Part shown: positions 34,047 to 41,714 of the stretch, piece by piece
Layout of the letters: each line of letters opens with the position of its first letter
How positions within the stretch are numbered: the first letter of the stretch is position 1
Source: Streptomyces sp. CB01881
GTDB lineage: Bacteria; Actinomycetota; Actinomycetes; Streptomycetales; Streptomycetaceae
Direction of reading: 5' to 3'
DNA: 64,000 nt
NCBI RefSeq assembly: GCF_002953255.1
Contig: NZ_CP026498.1
Location: 9,963,025 to 10,027,024, forward strand
Made by a program: the position numbers and the translations under genes
The notes under the pieces: generated by a model
What the model was told of the DNA's origin: nothing
Seen by the model: only the letters and a program-made list of their open reading frames with translations
Database searches by the model: none

Positions 34047-34469
34047 ATGCGCACCACCGCAGTCACTCCGCTGACCACCGCCGACGCCGAGACCCTCGTC
34101 GCGGCCGCCCACGGCGCCGCCGGGACGGCCGGGGTCCCGGTCAGCGCCACCGTCCTCGACGCCGGCGGCCACCTGCTCGCCTTCCGCCGGGACGACCGGG
34201 CCGTGCTGATCTCCGGCGAGACCAGCACCCGCAAGGCCTACACGGCCCTGCAGCTCAACTCCCCCACCGCCGACCTGGTCGACCTCGTCAAGCCCGACGG
34301 GCCCTTCCACTCCCTGCCCACCGCGCTCGACCGGCCGCTCCTGTTCATCGCCGGCGGCATCCCGGTCCACCGCGACGGCCACCTGATCGGCGCGATCGGC
34401 GTCGGCGGCGGCGCCCCGGAGCAGGACCACGGCTTCGCCGCCGCGGCCCTCGAACAACTCGCCCGATGA
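34047..34469 (+). CDS. GlcG/HbpS (DUF336) family protein
   Basis: A 140-aa alpha/beta protein. LTTADAETLVAAAHGAAGTAGVPVSATVLDAGGHLLAFRRDD, then SGETSTRKAYTALQLNSPT, PLLFIAGGIPVHRDGHLIGAIGVGGGAPEQDHGFA matches the family, whose Streptomyces member HbpS binds heme outside the cell. This copy has no signal peptide, so it is probably cytosolic, and no clear heme ligand can be assigned. ATG 34047 has an AGGAGAAG site. It follows the MFS gene and is probably co-transcribed with it. Confidence 0.87.
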   Translation: MRTTAVTPLTTADAETLVAAAHGAAGTAGVPVSATVLDAGGHLLAFRRDDRAVLISGETSTRKAYTALQLNSPTADLVDLVKPDGPFHSLPTALDRPLLFIAGGIPVHRDGHLIGAIGVGGGAPEQDHGFAAAALEQLAR

Positions 34470-34690
34470 CCCGTACCGGCGCGAGGTCCTCGCCGACCAG
34501 CGGAGACGTCCGGTCGCAGGCACGGACCGCCCGATCGCAGGCACGGCCCGACCCGCCTCGGGGCGGCCACGCTGGAGACGGCCGACGCGACGGTGTTCCT
34601 CCCGGCCACCACTGAAGCCACCAGGCCCGCACCTGAGCCCGCAGCGGCGCCGACGAGCAACCAGCTGGTCGGCCCCGACCACACGGGAGA

Positions 34691-34723
34691 ACGCCCCGGC
34701 TCGCAGTCCTGGAGCCGGGGCGT
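34691..34723. terminator. Strong hairpin, probable bidirectional terminator
   Basis: ACGCCCCGGCTC and GAGCCGGGGCGT are perfect 12-bp arms around a 9-base loop. It sits between the HbpS-like gene (plus) and the tiny CxxC gene (minus), the expected place for a bidirectional terminator. Flanking sequence from 34470 to 34823 holds no supported gene. Confidence 0.7.
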
Positions 34724-34823
34724 CCCTGTGAGAAGCGCAGGCCAGCCGTCCTGCCGTCGGTGGAACAACGCCGCTCGCGGTCTGCTCGTTGAGCCAGCCA
34801 CGAGCGGCGCTCAAACACCAAAC

Positions 34824-34997
34824 TCAGCGCCCGCAATAGCTGTTGAGCGTCGTCCCTGCGCCGCTGCCGGACTTCACGTACTCGTTCTCCGACACCGGCT
34901 CCGCCAGCTCAACCCGCATGACACCAGGAACAGGACCAGAGCTCCTCTCCCCACGCTGCCGGCGCCACATCGCCTGTCCACACATATCGCACTTCAC
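34824..34997 (-). CDS. Small CxxC protein (57 aa), unknown function
   Basis: The minus strand encodes VKCDMCGQAMWRRQRGERSS, a middle segment, and a tail ending LNSYCGR. GAGGA lies 8 bases before the GTG. The CDMC pair plus the C-terminal YCGR Cys could bind zinc or act in redox chemistry. Codon composition is less GC-biased than the core genome and like that of the kinase gene 138 bp upstream, so it may belong to the same accessory unit. It is short enough to be missed by length cut-offs. The gene call is plausible but unproven. Confidence 0.45.
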   Translation of the reverse strand: MKCDMCGQAMWRRQRGERSSGPVPGVMRVELAEPVSENEYVKSGSGAGTTLNSYCGR

Positions 34998-35135
34998 GAG
35001 CGGATCCTCACACGCGGATCTGCATGGCCTCCAACCCCGCCGACCCGAGAGATATCAAACGCCTCGGCCAGGACAAAATGCTCTTTCAGGGAAATCGGTG
35101 CGACCGCTTATGCAGTCGGCAAGCTCGCTATCGCC

Positions 35136-37298
35136 TTAAGTCCACTGCGGGCCACGCGGGTCCAGCGCGTAAAGGATAGACCCGGAGGTGACGTACACGA
35201 CGCCTCTTTCCGCAGTCATGCTGCCGATGGCACCCATGCCTTCGAACGACCATAGATTGCTGCCGTTTTCCGTACTCACAGCATGGATCTTTCGGTCGCT
35301 AGAGGCGAAAAATATGAGGCCGCTGTTCTCGTCGCCGAATATGATGGACGATATGATCAAGCCGCCGGCGCGAAACTTCCAGCGCCGAGCACCGCTCCTG
35401 CGGTCAACAGCATAGACAGCTGCACCGTACCGGAAGAGGACGGCGCCGTTCATAATGAGGGGGGCGCCATGGTCGACCTCAACGTCGTCTCCGTCCGCCG
35501 TAAATGACCACTCGATCTTGGGGAGGGCCGAGGCAGGGTCCGTCGTGGCCGCCACTCCCGTGAGCGTATGGGCATAGCAGGTGTCGTCGACCCGCCCGAT
35601 GAGTCCGCCCGCTCCGACAGGTACGCGCAGAATACCTTGTTCGCCACCGTCCTTGGCGTTGATGACGCGGTAGCTGCCGGAGAGGGACCCGAGTGTGATG
35701 CTGGAGCCGTCACTGCTCAGCGAGTAAGGTTTCCTTTCGAAATCCTTGGCCATAGTGGTCTCGCCGGTCTTCAGGTCAAGGACTTCAACGCGCCTCGGAA
35801 AGGGATACCCAAAGCTAATGACGACCCTTTCGTAGTCCAGTCGCTGTGGAGCCAGGACGGCCTCCCCGGCACGTGCCGTCGTCCACTTCAATTCGCCGGT
35901 ATCGTCATCTAGCGCACCGATCCTCCCTGCCTTGTCGCGGACGATCAGGGTGCTTGATTTCCAATCGCGCAGGACCTGGGAAACAGCTTCCTCACCCAGC
36001 CGAGTCCGCCATTTCAACTTTGGGGAACCTGAGGAGGAGCCCACGGAGGCAACGAAGCCCGCACTGTCCCCGAAATAGACGGAGACGCCATCGAGCTCCA
36101 TGTTCGAAGTGATCGCATCCTTATGCTTGTAGGCCCAGGAAGGATGCTTGAGGTCGGGGGTGGGATCGTTGGCCTCCCTGACCTTTCGCTGCGCCCAGTA
36201 GATGCTGCCCATGCCCGTACCCCACGAGAGAGCGATCAGTACCTTGCGGCGGGTCGGCCTAGCGGCCTCCGTCACCTCCGCTGTGGCGGGCCGCTCCGCC
36301 GATCCTGGCCCCGCCTCCGTATGCACCGCGGTGTCCGACCCGGAGGAAGCTGGTCCAGGTTGCGAGATGGGCTCGTCGATCTGTGTCGCAGGATGGCCCT
36401 GCATGTCACGGTCACCCAGGTCGAAGGCCAGTAGGTCGGCGGCGCGCCGGGCGATCTCCCATGCAATCGCTCCAGGAAGCCAGTCCTGGCTATCGCCTTG
36501 GTGGCGACGAGTCTGCTGCACCAGGTCCAGCGCGTGCGGCCGCTCGGCAGGGTTCTTCGCCATCATGGCGGTCACACTCTGCCGGAGAACTGGTGGAAGA
36601 CCTCGTAGATCGGGGTGACGGTGCACGACACGGTAGATCAGTTCAGCTCCGGACCCATCGCCAAAGGGCCCGCGCCCGGTCGCCGCGTACGCGATGACCG
36701 CGCCAAGGGAGAAGACGTCGCTCTCCGGCCCTACTGGTCGGCCCTCTGCCTGCTCCGGTGACATGAAGCCCGCCGACCCGATCACAACCCCGGCCGTCGT
36801 CAGCGCGGTACCGTCCACGGCGCGGGCGATCCCGAAGTCGATGAGCCGGGGGCCATCCAGGGTGAGCAGCACATTCGTCGGCTTGAGGTCCCGATGGATC
36901 AAGCCGCTTTCGTGCACGTGAGCAAGCGCCTCAGCCAGCCCGCCCAGCAGCCGCCACAGTGAGGCTTCCGGTAAGACCGCCGCCTCCGCCACCGCCGCGT
37001 CCAATGACAGGGACGGCAGATAGGCGGTGGCAAGCCACGGAATAGGCCCGCCGGTATCGGAGTCGATCACTGGGACCGTTCCCGTGCCACTGACCCTTCG
37101 AGCGGCACGAACCTCCCGCGCGAATCGCTCAAGGAAGCCGGGGACGCCGGCCAGGTCGCGGCGGATCGTCTTGATGGCCACGGCTCGACCACCGGGGGTG
37201 CGACCCAGATACACCACGCCCATCCCACCCTCGCCCAGTCGGCCGAGCAGCGTGTAAGGCCCCAAACCTTGTGGGTCATGCGCGAGAAGCTGTTCCAT
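35136..37298 (-). CDS. Serine/threonine protein kinase fused to a PQQ/WD-like beta-propeller
   Basis: A 720-aa protein. The Hanks-type kinase domain (about 14-270) has the P-loop GRLGEGGMGVVYLG, catalytic VAIK (Lys43), HRDLKPTN and DFGIA, followed by GSAGFMSPEQ. A Pro/Ser/Thr-rich linker leads to a weak hydrophobic segment at about 350-366 (VLIALSWGTGMGSIYWA), which could anchor the protein. The C-terminal half (about 375-720) has repeated beta-propeller blades of PQQ type (GALDDDTGELKWTT, YAVDRRSGARRWKF, HAVSTENGSNLWSF, YALDPRGPQW). The propeller probably senses a ligand or partner. Codon use is visibly less GC-rich than in flanking genes, a sign of horizontal acquisition. Confidence 0.9.
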   Translation of the reverse strand: MEQLLAHDPQGLGPYTLLGRLGEGGMGVVYLGRTPGGRAVAIKTIRRDLAGVPGFLERFAREVRAARRVSGTGTVPVIDSDTGGPIPWLATAYLPSLSLDAAVAEAAVLPEASLWRLLGGLAEALAHVHESGLIHRDLKPTNVLLTLDGPRLIDFGIARAVDGTALTTAGVVIGSAGFMSPEQAEGRPVGPESDVFSLGAVIAYAATGRGPFGDGSGAELIYRVVHRHPDLRGLPPVLRQSVTAMMAKNPAERPHALDLVQQTRRHQGDSQDWLPGAIAWEIARRAADLLAFDLGDRDMQGHPATQIDEPISQPGPASSGSDTAVHTEAGPGSAERPATAEVTEAARPTRRKVLIALSWGTGMGSIYWAQRKVREANDPTPDLKHPSWAYKHKDAITSNMELDGVSVYFGDSAGFVASVGSSSGSPKLKWRTRLGEEAVSQVLRDWKSSTLIVRDKAGRIGALDDDTGELKWTTARAGEAVLAPQRLDYERVVISFGYPFPRRVEVLDLKTGETTMAKDFERKPYSLSSDGSSITLGSLSGSYRVINAKDGGEQGILRVPVGAGGLIGRVDDTCYAHTLTGVAATTDPASALPKIEWSFTADGDDVEVDHGAPLIMNGAVLFRYGAAVYAVDRRSGARRWKFRAGGLIISSIIFGDENSGLIFFASSDRKIHAVSTENGSNLWSFEGMGAIGSMTAERGVVYVTSGSILYALDPRGPQWT

Positions 37299-37512
37299 TC
37301 GTCCCCCTCGTCAAACGCCGGCGCTGCGCCTCCGTCTCTTTGAATCCTCCCAAGAACAAAGGCAGTTGTAACAGAGGATCGCTTTCAGGCGCTCTGCCCG
37401 CCCGACTATCCGCCGGAAGCAACCCCCATGTCGAGGTCCGCGGGGGCGATCCGACAACGGAGGGCCGAGCAGGCCCAGAACCGGGAGGCGTGGCCGCACG
37501 TCGAGGCGGTCC

Positions 37513-37707
37513 TCACGCGCGCGCCCCTGCCTTGCCGGACTTGCCTTCGGTCGGCCCGGCCTCTTCCACAGCCTCAGCGACCTCAGGGATCTCGACGCCG
37601 TCCGTCTCGGGGATGCCGACGTGCCCCGTCCGGTGCGAGTGCTGTCGAAGCTCACCGAGATCGTTGCTCTCGTAGGAGCAGGACCGGCATTGATAGTCGG
37701 CCACCAC
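37513..37707 (-). CDS. Small C2H2-zinc-finger-like protein (64 aa)
   Basis: The N-terminus reads MVADYQCRSCSYESNDLGEL followed by RQHSHRTGH. The Cys-x2-Cys ... His-x5-His layout and spacing resemble a classical C2H2 finger. An acidic, low-complexity tail follows (IPEVAEAVEEAGPTEG). It starts with GTG 37707; AGGAG lies 13 bases upstream, which is rather far. The gene sits between the kinase gene and the IS element, and its upstream region was entered by the IS 15 bp away, so its promoter may be disrupted. Function is unknown. Confidence 0.6.
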   Translation of the reverse strand: MVADYQCRSCSYESNDLGELRQHSHRTGHVGIPETDGVEIPEVAEAVEEAGPTEGKSGKAGARA

Positions 37708-37799
37708 TCAACTCTCGCGCTCCTAGGGCGAGTATCGGGTCGTGATCAATCTGCGGGATTCGCCCTCACAGCGAGGCCTAATCCGGTAGATCATGTCGC

Positions 37800-38297
37800 G
37801 TGACGCGAGTGCAACTGACGGATGCAGAGTGGGAGTTCATCGGGCCGTACCTGCCGATCGGCGAGTACGGCCCGTACCCCGAGCGGCTGCGGCAGCAGTT
37901 CGAGGGCGTGATCTGGCGCTTCAAGACGGGCGGGCAGTGGCGGGAGATGCCGGCGGAGTTCGGTGCCTGGTCGACCGTCTCCAACCGTTTCCGGCAGTGG
38001 AGGGATGCCGGTGTCTTCGAAGCCCTGCTGGAGGGCGCGATCGCGGAGGCCGCGAAGCGGGGCGAGGTGGACTTGTCGCTGGTCAGCGTGGATTCCACCA
38101 CCGTTCGGGCCCACCACGACGCCGCCGGGATGCACCTGGCCCCCGAGGCCGTGACGGCCCTGGAAAAGGCCGCCGACGAGGCGGAGAAGGCCCGACAAAA
38201 AGGGGCGGCCCGGAGGAACAAGACGGACAGGACACTGCAGTCGATCCGGAACGCGAAGAACGACGACGCGCCCGGCGGCGGCGCAAGCTGCGACTGA
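37800..38297 (+). CDS. IS5-family transposase, ORF A (N-terminal half)
   Basis: 165 aa. LTDAEWEFIGPYLPIGEYGP is the IS5 N-terminal DUF4096-like region, GVIWRFKTGGQWREMPAEFG follows, and SVDSTTVRAHHDAAG contains the first Asp of the DDE triad. The frame ends at 38297. Full transposase needs a -1 shift, most likely at the A5 run followed by G4 (38197-38205), where the reading CAA-AAA-GGG can slip to AAA-AAG-GGG. This matches the programmed frameshift known for IS427-group elements. It starts with GTG. Confidence 0.85.
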   Translation: MTRVQLTDAEWEFIGPYLPIGEYGPYPERLRQQFEGVIWRFKTGGQWREMPAEFGAWSTVSNRFRQWRDAGVFEALLEGAIAEAAKRGEVDLSLVSVDSTTVRAHHDAAGMHLAPEAVTALEKAADEAEKARQKGAARRNKTDRTLQSIRNAKNDDAPGGGASCD

Positions 38298-38803
38298 AGG
38301 CCGCCCTGCTCGGACGCTCCAGGGGCGGGCAGACGAGCAAGATCCATGTCGCCGGCGACCGGAAGTGCCGTCCGCTGGTGTTCGTGCTGACCGAGGGGCA
38401 GGCTGCCGACAGCCCGCAGTTCATCCCCGTGCTCAAGAAGTTACGGGTCCGCGGGCCGGTCGGCCGTCCCCGCACCCGACCCGACGCGGTCGCCGGGGAC
38501 AAGGCCTACTCGTCCCGCGGCAACCGCGCCCACCTGCGCGGTCGCCGCATCAAGGCGGTCATCCCGGAGAAGAAGGACCAGGCCGCCAACCGGAAGAAGA
38601 AGGGCAGCCGGGGCGGCCGACCCGTCAGCCACGACGCCGACCTGTACAAGGAGCGGAACACCGTCGAGCGCCTGATCAACAAGCTGAAGGCCTGGCGAGG
38701 CATCGCGACCCGGTACGACAAGACCCCCGCCAGCTACCTCGCCGGCCTCCGCCTTCGGGGCGCGATGATCTGGATCAAAGACCTCACCATGGTCACCCCT
38801 TGA
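38201..38803 (+). CDS. IS5-family transposase, ORF B (C-terminal half, -1 frame)
   Basis: About 200 aa in the -1 frame relative to ORF A. LLGRSRGGQTSKIHVAGD, the second catalytic Asp in VAGDKAYSS, and the Y-x2-R-x3-E-x6-K signature in YKERNTVERLINKLK (catalytic Glu) complete the DDE domain. Translation presumably comes only by frameshifting from ORF A. The left boundary given is the probable slip site, not an independent start codon. Confidence 0.82.
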   Translation, partial: RGGPEEQDGQDTAVDPEREERRRARRRRKLRLKAALLGRSRGGQTSKIHVAGDRKCRPLVFVLTEGQAADSPQFIPVLKKLRVRGPVGRPRTRPDAVAGDKAYSSRGNRAHLRGRRIKAVIPEKKDQAANRKKKGSRGGRPVSHDADLYKERNTVERLINKLKAWRGIATRYDKTPASYLAGLRLRGAMIWIKDLTMVTP

Positions 38804-38826
38804 TCACGACCGAATACGCGCCCTAG

Positions 38827-39242
38827 GGCGCATTCACGAGGTTGACGAAGTGACAGGGTTGTCATGGGGTTTGCCATAACGCCGTTGCGCCGCAGGCCTC
38901 GGGGCTCGGGCCTAACGCAACGGTGTCGCTGTTGACGCCAAGTCAGAAGGACTGCCTCACCGACCCCTCCGAGATCCCGGAGTGTGGCCCGTCAACGCGT
39001 TCGCGTCCCGTCTCCCCGGTGGTGTCGCCGGGGAGACGGGGCGGGTTGTGCGGGGACCGTCTCGCACCGATTCTCCGGCCGATGCCGGATCGCGCATCCT
39101 CTCGACGGCCCCGACCTGCCTCCGTGCTCGCGCAGGTCCGTGGCGGTTCCTTGGTGGCACTGCGGCCACCACGCCGCTCGCCCGCGAACCAGCCTGGGTC
39201 AGGCCCGGGGCCAGCCCGGCTCAGGCCCAGCTCATGCCCAGC
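38827..39242. other. Intergenic region with stacked inverted repeats, no gene
   Basis: Right of the IS, TGACA-GGGT-TGTCA (38851-38864) and a long imperfect stem (about 38879-38933) formed by ACGCCGTTGCG / CGCAACGGTGT with inner AGGCC / GGCCT can fold. Further on, CAGCTCAGGCCC is repeated imperfectly at 39215-39251. Open frames here are arginine-rich shadows. It could hold a structured RNA or a remnant transposon end. Confidence 0.45.
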
Positions 39243-40343
39243 TCAGGCCCGGTGGTACTGGACCGGGGAGGCGACCTCGCCGCCGAGTTCACGGGCGGCC
39301 CGGCGCGCCCAGTAGGGGTCGCGCAGCAGCTCGCGGGCCAGCAGGGCGGCGTCGGCCTGCCCGGCGGCGAGAATGCCCTGCGCCTGGACGGGTTCGGTGA
39401 TCATGCCGACCGCCGCCGTGGGCATGCCCGTCTCCCGGCGGACCCGTTCGGCGAAGGGCACCTGGTAGCCGGGGCCCGCCACGACCTTCGCGTCGGGCAC
39501 GTTGCCGCCGGTGGAGACGTCCAGCAGGTCCACGCCGTGCGCCTGGAGCTCCTTCGCGAGCCGGACGGTGTCGTCGGCGGTCCAGCCCGCGCGGTCGTCC
39601 TCGGGGTTCTCCTCCAGCCAGTCGGTCGCGGAGACGCGGAACAGGACCGGCAGGTCGTCCGGCCATACGGCGCGGACCGCGTCGACGACCTCCAGGGCGA
39701 AGCGAATGCGCCCCTCGAAGGATCCACCGTACTCGTCGGTGCGGTGGTTGCTGAACGGGGAGAGGAACTGGTGGACGAGGTAGCCGTGGGCGCCGTGGAT
39801 CTCGACGACCTCGAAGCCGGCGGCGAGCGCGCGGCGGGCGGCGTCGGCGAACTGCCGGACGACCTCGCCGATCTGCTCCCGGGTGAGTTCCACCGGCGTC
39901 GTCGACTTCTCGCTGAAGGCGACGGCGCTGGGGGCGACGGGAGTCCAGCCGTGGCCCTCGTCGGGGGCGATCGGCCGCCCGCGGTCCACCCAGGTGCGCT
40001 CGGTCGACGCCTTCCGTCCGGCGTGGGCCAGCTGGATGGCCGGGACGCTGCCCTGGGTCTTGAGGAAGGCGGTGATGCGCCGGAACGCGGCGGCCTGGGT
40101 GTCGTTCCAGATGCCGAGGTCGTAGGGGGAGATGCGCCCCTCGGGGCTGACGGCGGTGGCCTCGGTGATGATCAGCCCGGTCCCGCCGGCGGCGCGGGCC
40201 GCCAGGTGCGCGAAGTGCCAGTCCGTGGGCTCGCCGACCGCGTCCCCGTCCGGGGCCGCGCTGTACTGGCACATCGCCGCCATCCAGACGCGATTGGGGA
40301 TGCTGAGCGACCTGAGGGCGAGGGGGGTGAAGAGAGAGGTCAT
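39243..40343 (-). CDS. Old Yellow Enzyme family NADH:flavin oxidoreductase (YqjM-like)
   Basis: A 366-aa FMN TIM-barrel enzyme reducing activated C=C bonds of enones or nitro compounds. SLFTPLALRSLSIPNRVWMAAMCQYSA (with the YqjM-type Cys in MCQYSA), DWHFAHLAARAAGGTGLIITEATAV, QLAHAGRKAS, AGFEVVEIHGAHGYLVHQFLSPFSNHRTDEYGGS and VRRETGMPTAAVGMI are clear class III OYE motifs. ATG 40343 is preferred over the longer frame because AGGAG lies 6 bases upstream and the conserved domain begins at once. A TGCAA-TAG-TTGCA palindrome lies upstream. Confidence 0.92.
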   Translation of the reverse strand: MTSLFTPLALRSLSIPNRVWMAAMCQYSAAPDGDAVGEPTDWHFAHLAARAAGGTGLIITEATAVSPEGRISPYDLGIWNDTQAAAFRRITAFLKTQGSVPAIQLAHAGRKASTERTWVDRGRPIAPDEGHGWTPVAPSAVAFSEKSTTPVELTREQIGEVVRQFADAARRALAAGFEVVEIHGAHGYLVHQFLSPFSNHRTDEYGGSFEGRIRFALEVVDAVRAVWPDDLPVLFRVSATDWLEENPEDDRAGWTADDTVRLAKELQAHGVDLLDVSTGGNVPDAKVVAGPGYQVPFAERVRRETGMPTAAVGMITEPVQAQGILAAGQADAALLARELLRDPYWARRAARELGGEVASPVQYHRA

Positions 40344-40418
40344 GGCAACTCCTGGAAACGTGACACGAGAGGGCCCTGTGCGTGCTGCGACGGCGGTCCA
40401 CGACAACTGTGCACCATC

Positions 40419-40431
40419 TGCAATAGTTGCA
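40419..40431. promoter_or_regulatory. Candidate operator upstream of the OYE gene
   Basis: TGCAA-TAG-TTGCA is a palindrome 75 bp upstream of the OYE start, next to a GTGCAC element (40410-40415). OYE genes are often controlled by redox- or electrophile-sensing MarR/TetR proteins with such TTGCA sites; the regulator here is unknown. Confidence 0.45.
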
Positions 40432-40479
40432 CGCACTCTCTATCTACGCCAGCTTGCTAACCGCGAGCGGAAAAATAAA

Positions 40480-40502
40480 GCGGCCCCCGACGCCGGGGCC
40501 GC
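40480..40502 (-). terminator. Intrinsic terminator with U-tract downstream of the NlpC/P60 gene
   Basis: Read on the minus strand, GCGGCCCC-loop-GGGGCCGC is followed by TTTATTTTT, a textbook rho-independent terminator and unusual for a high-GC actinomycete. It ends transcripts of the NlpC/P60 gene (stop at 40644) before the OYE promoter. Confidence 0.8.
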
Positions 40503-40507
40503 GCCGC

Positions 40508-40532
40508 GCCCCGCCCGTACGACGGGCGGGGC
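40508..40532 (-). terminator. Second hairpin preceding the U-tract terminator
   Basis: GCCCCGCCCGT-ACG-ACGGGCGGGGC, with perfect 11-bp arms, lies only 5 bp from the U-tract terminator, on the upstream side for minus-strand transcription. Together they form a tandem terminator. Confidence 0.6.
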
Positions 40533-40643
40533 AGGAGCGGGCCACGGGCGGGGGCCTTTCGGCAGGGCCACGGCGGAGTCCGGCGGGTGGGCGCAGGCCA
40601 TCCGGCGCAGGCCCCCGGGAGGCGGATCGCCCCCCGACTGCCG

Positions 40644-41714
40644 CTACGGCCGGACGGCGCCCATGTAGGGCATGACGCCGATCGGGAGGACCTCGATGTT
40701 CTTGCCGGTGCGGGGGGCGTGGATCATCTTGCCGTCGCCGATGTAGATGCCCACGTGGTGCAGGTCGTCGTAGAAGAAGACCAGGTCACCGGGCTGGAGG
40801 TCGCCACGGGCGATGCGGGCGCCGGCGTTCCACTGGTCCTGGGACATCCGGGGGAGCTTGACGCCGGCCGCGCGGTAGGCGGCGCCGGTGAGACCGGAGC
40901 AGTCGAAGCTGTTGGGGCCGGTCATGCTCCAGCCGTAGGGCTTGCCGAGCTGTGCGCTGGCGAACTGGATGATGGTGGCGGCGCGGCCACCGGTGGCCGG
41001 CGGCGGGGTGTTCATGTCGGGCCGTTCGGCGGAGCGGGAGGCGCGGTCGGCGGCGGCGGCCTGCTGGGCGGCGGCCTTGGCCTTGTCGGCGGACTCCTGG
41101 GCGTTGATCTTGGCACGGTCGGCGGCGCTGAGCTTGTTGAGCAGGGCCTGGGCCTGGGCGAGCTTGGCCTGGACCTGACTCTTCTGCGCCCCGAGCGAGG
41201 CACCGACGGCGTCGAGTTCGGCGAGGGTGGCGGCGGCCTCGGTGCGGTCCTGGTCGAGCTTGCGCTGTTCGTCCTGGGCCTGCTTGAGCAGGTTCGTCTG
41301 GGAGTCGGCGACCTGGTTCTGCACCGAGGCGCGCTCCAGGTAGGCGGCCGGGTCGGAGTCGAGCATGAGCTGGATGCCCGGGTCCATGCCGTTGCTGCGG
41401 TACTGGTCGGCGGCCACCACGCCGAGCCGGGTGCGCAGTTCGTTCATGGCCTCCTGGCCGCGGGCGACCTTCTCCTGGATCCGGCCGGCCTCGCCCTGGA
41501 GCTTCTGCTGCTTCGCCTGGAAGCCGTTGTAGCGCTCGACGGACTGCTCGGCCTCCTGGTTGAGCTGGTCCACCTGTTCCTTGACGGAGGCGAGGGTGGG
41601 GGTGGGCTCGGCGTGGGCCGTACCGGAGGCGAGCACCGCGCCGCCGGCCACGGCCGTGGTGAGGACCACCAGGCGGGCCCGGCTCGGGGGGCTGAGCTTG
41701 CGACGCTTTCCCAT
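40644..41714 (-). CDS. Secreted NlpC/P60 peptidoglycan endopeptidase
   Basis: A 356-aa exported protein. The signal peptide (LVVLTTAVAGGAVLASGTAHA, cleavage near residue 35) is followed by a long coiled coil (about 40-215, LASVKEQVDQLNQEAEQS...) as in RipA/CwlO-type hydrolases, then a linker and an NlpC/P60 domain (about 240-356). Catalytic Cys272 is in FDCSGLTGAAYRAAGV, the His in DLHHVGIYIGDG, and the third polar residue near MIHAPRTG. It cleaves peptide bonds in peptidoglycan stems. ATG 41714 begins MGKRRKLSPPSRARL, ahead of the hydrophobic core; the frame open back to 43787 is antisense to mutA. Confidence 0.92.
   Translation of the reverse strand: MGKRRKLSPPSRARLVVLTTAVAGGAVLASGTAHAEPTPTLASVKEQVDQLNQEAEQSVERYNGFQAKQQKLQGEAGRIQEKVARGQEAMNELRTRLGVVAADQYRSNGMDPGIQLMLDSDPAAYLERASVQNQVADSQTNLLKQAQDEQRKLDQDRTEAAATLAELDAVGASLGAQKSQVQAKLAQAQALLNKLSAADRAKINAQESADKAKAAAQQAAAADRASRSAERPDMNTPPPATGGRAATIIQFASAQLGKPYGWSMTGPNSFDCSGLTGAAYRAAGVKLPRMSQDQWNAGARIARGDLQPGDLVFFYDDLHHVGIYIGDGKMIHAPRTGKNIEVLPIGVMPYMGAVRP

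Larger units (their letters stand above)
37727..38822. mobile_element. IS5-family (IS427-type) insertion sequence
   Basis: The ends form 22-bp terminal inverted repeats: left GGCGAGTATCGGGTCGTGAT(CA), right (reverse complement) GGCGCGTATTCGGTCGTGAT(CA), 19 of 22 identical. Both ends are flanked by CTAG (37723-37726 and 38823-38826), the target duplication typical of this IS group. The 1096-bp element carries one transposase split over two frames. Intact ends, target duplication and catalytic residues suggest a recent, possibly active copy. Confidence 0.88.

Noticed and set aside
37800..38803. Transposase as a plain pseudogene
   Set aside because: The split into two frames coincides with an A5-G4 slip site at the place where IS427-type elements frameshift, and ends and catalytic residues are intact, so programmed frameshifting is the better explanation.
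34824..38822. A phage-defence system around the Ser/Thr kinase
   Set aside because: There is no nuclease, NTPase effector, toxin or reverse transcriptase next to it. Calling it defence would rest only on the kinase and atypical composition.
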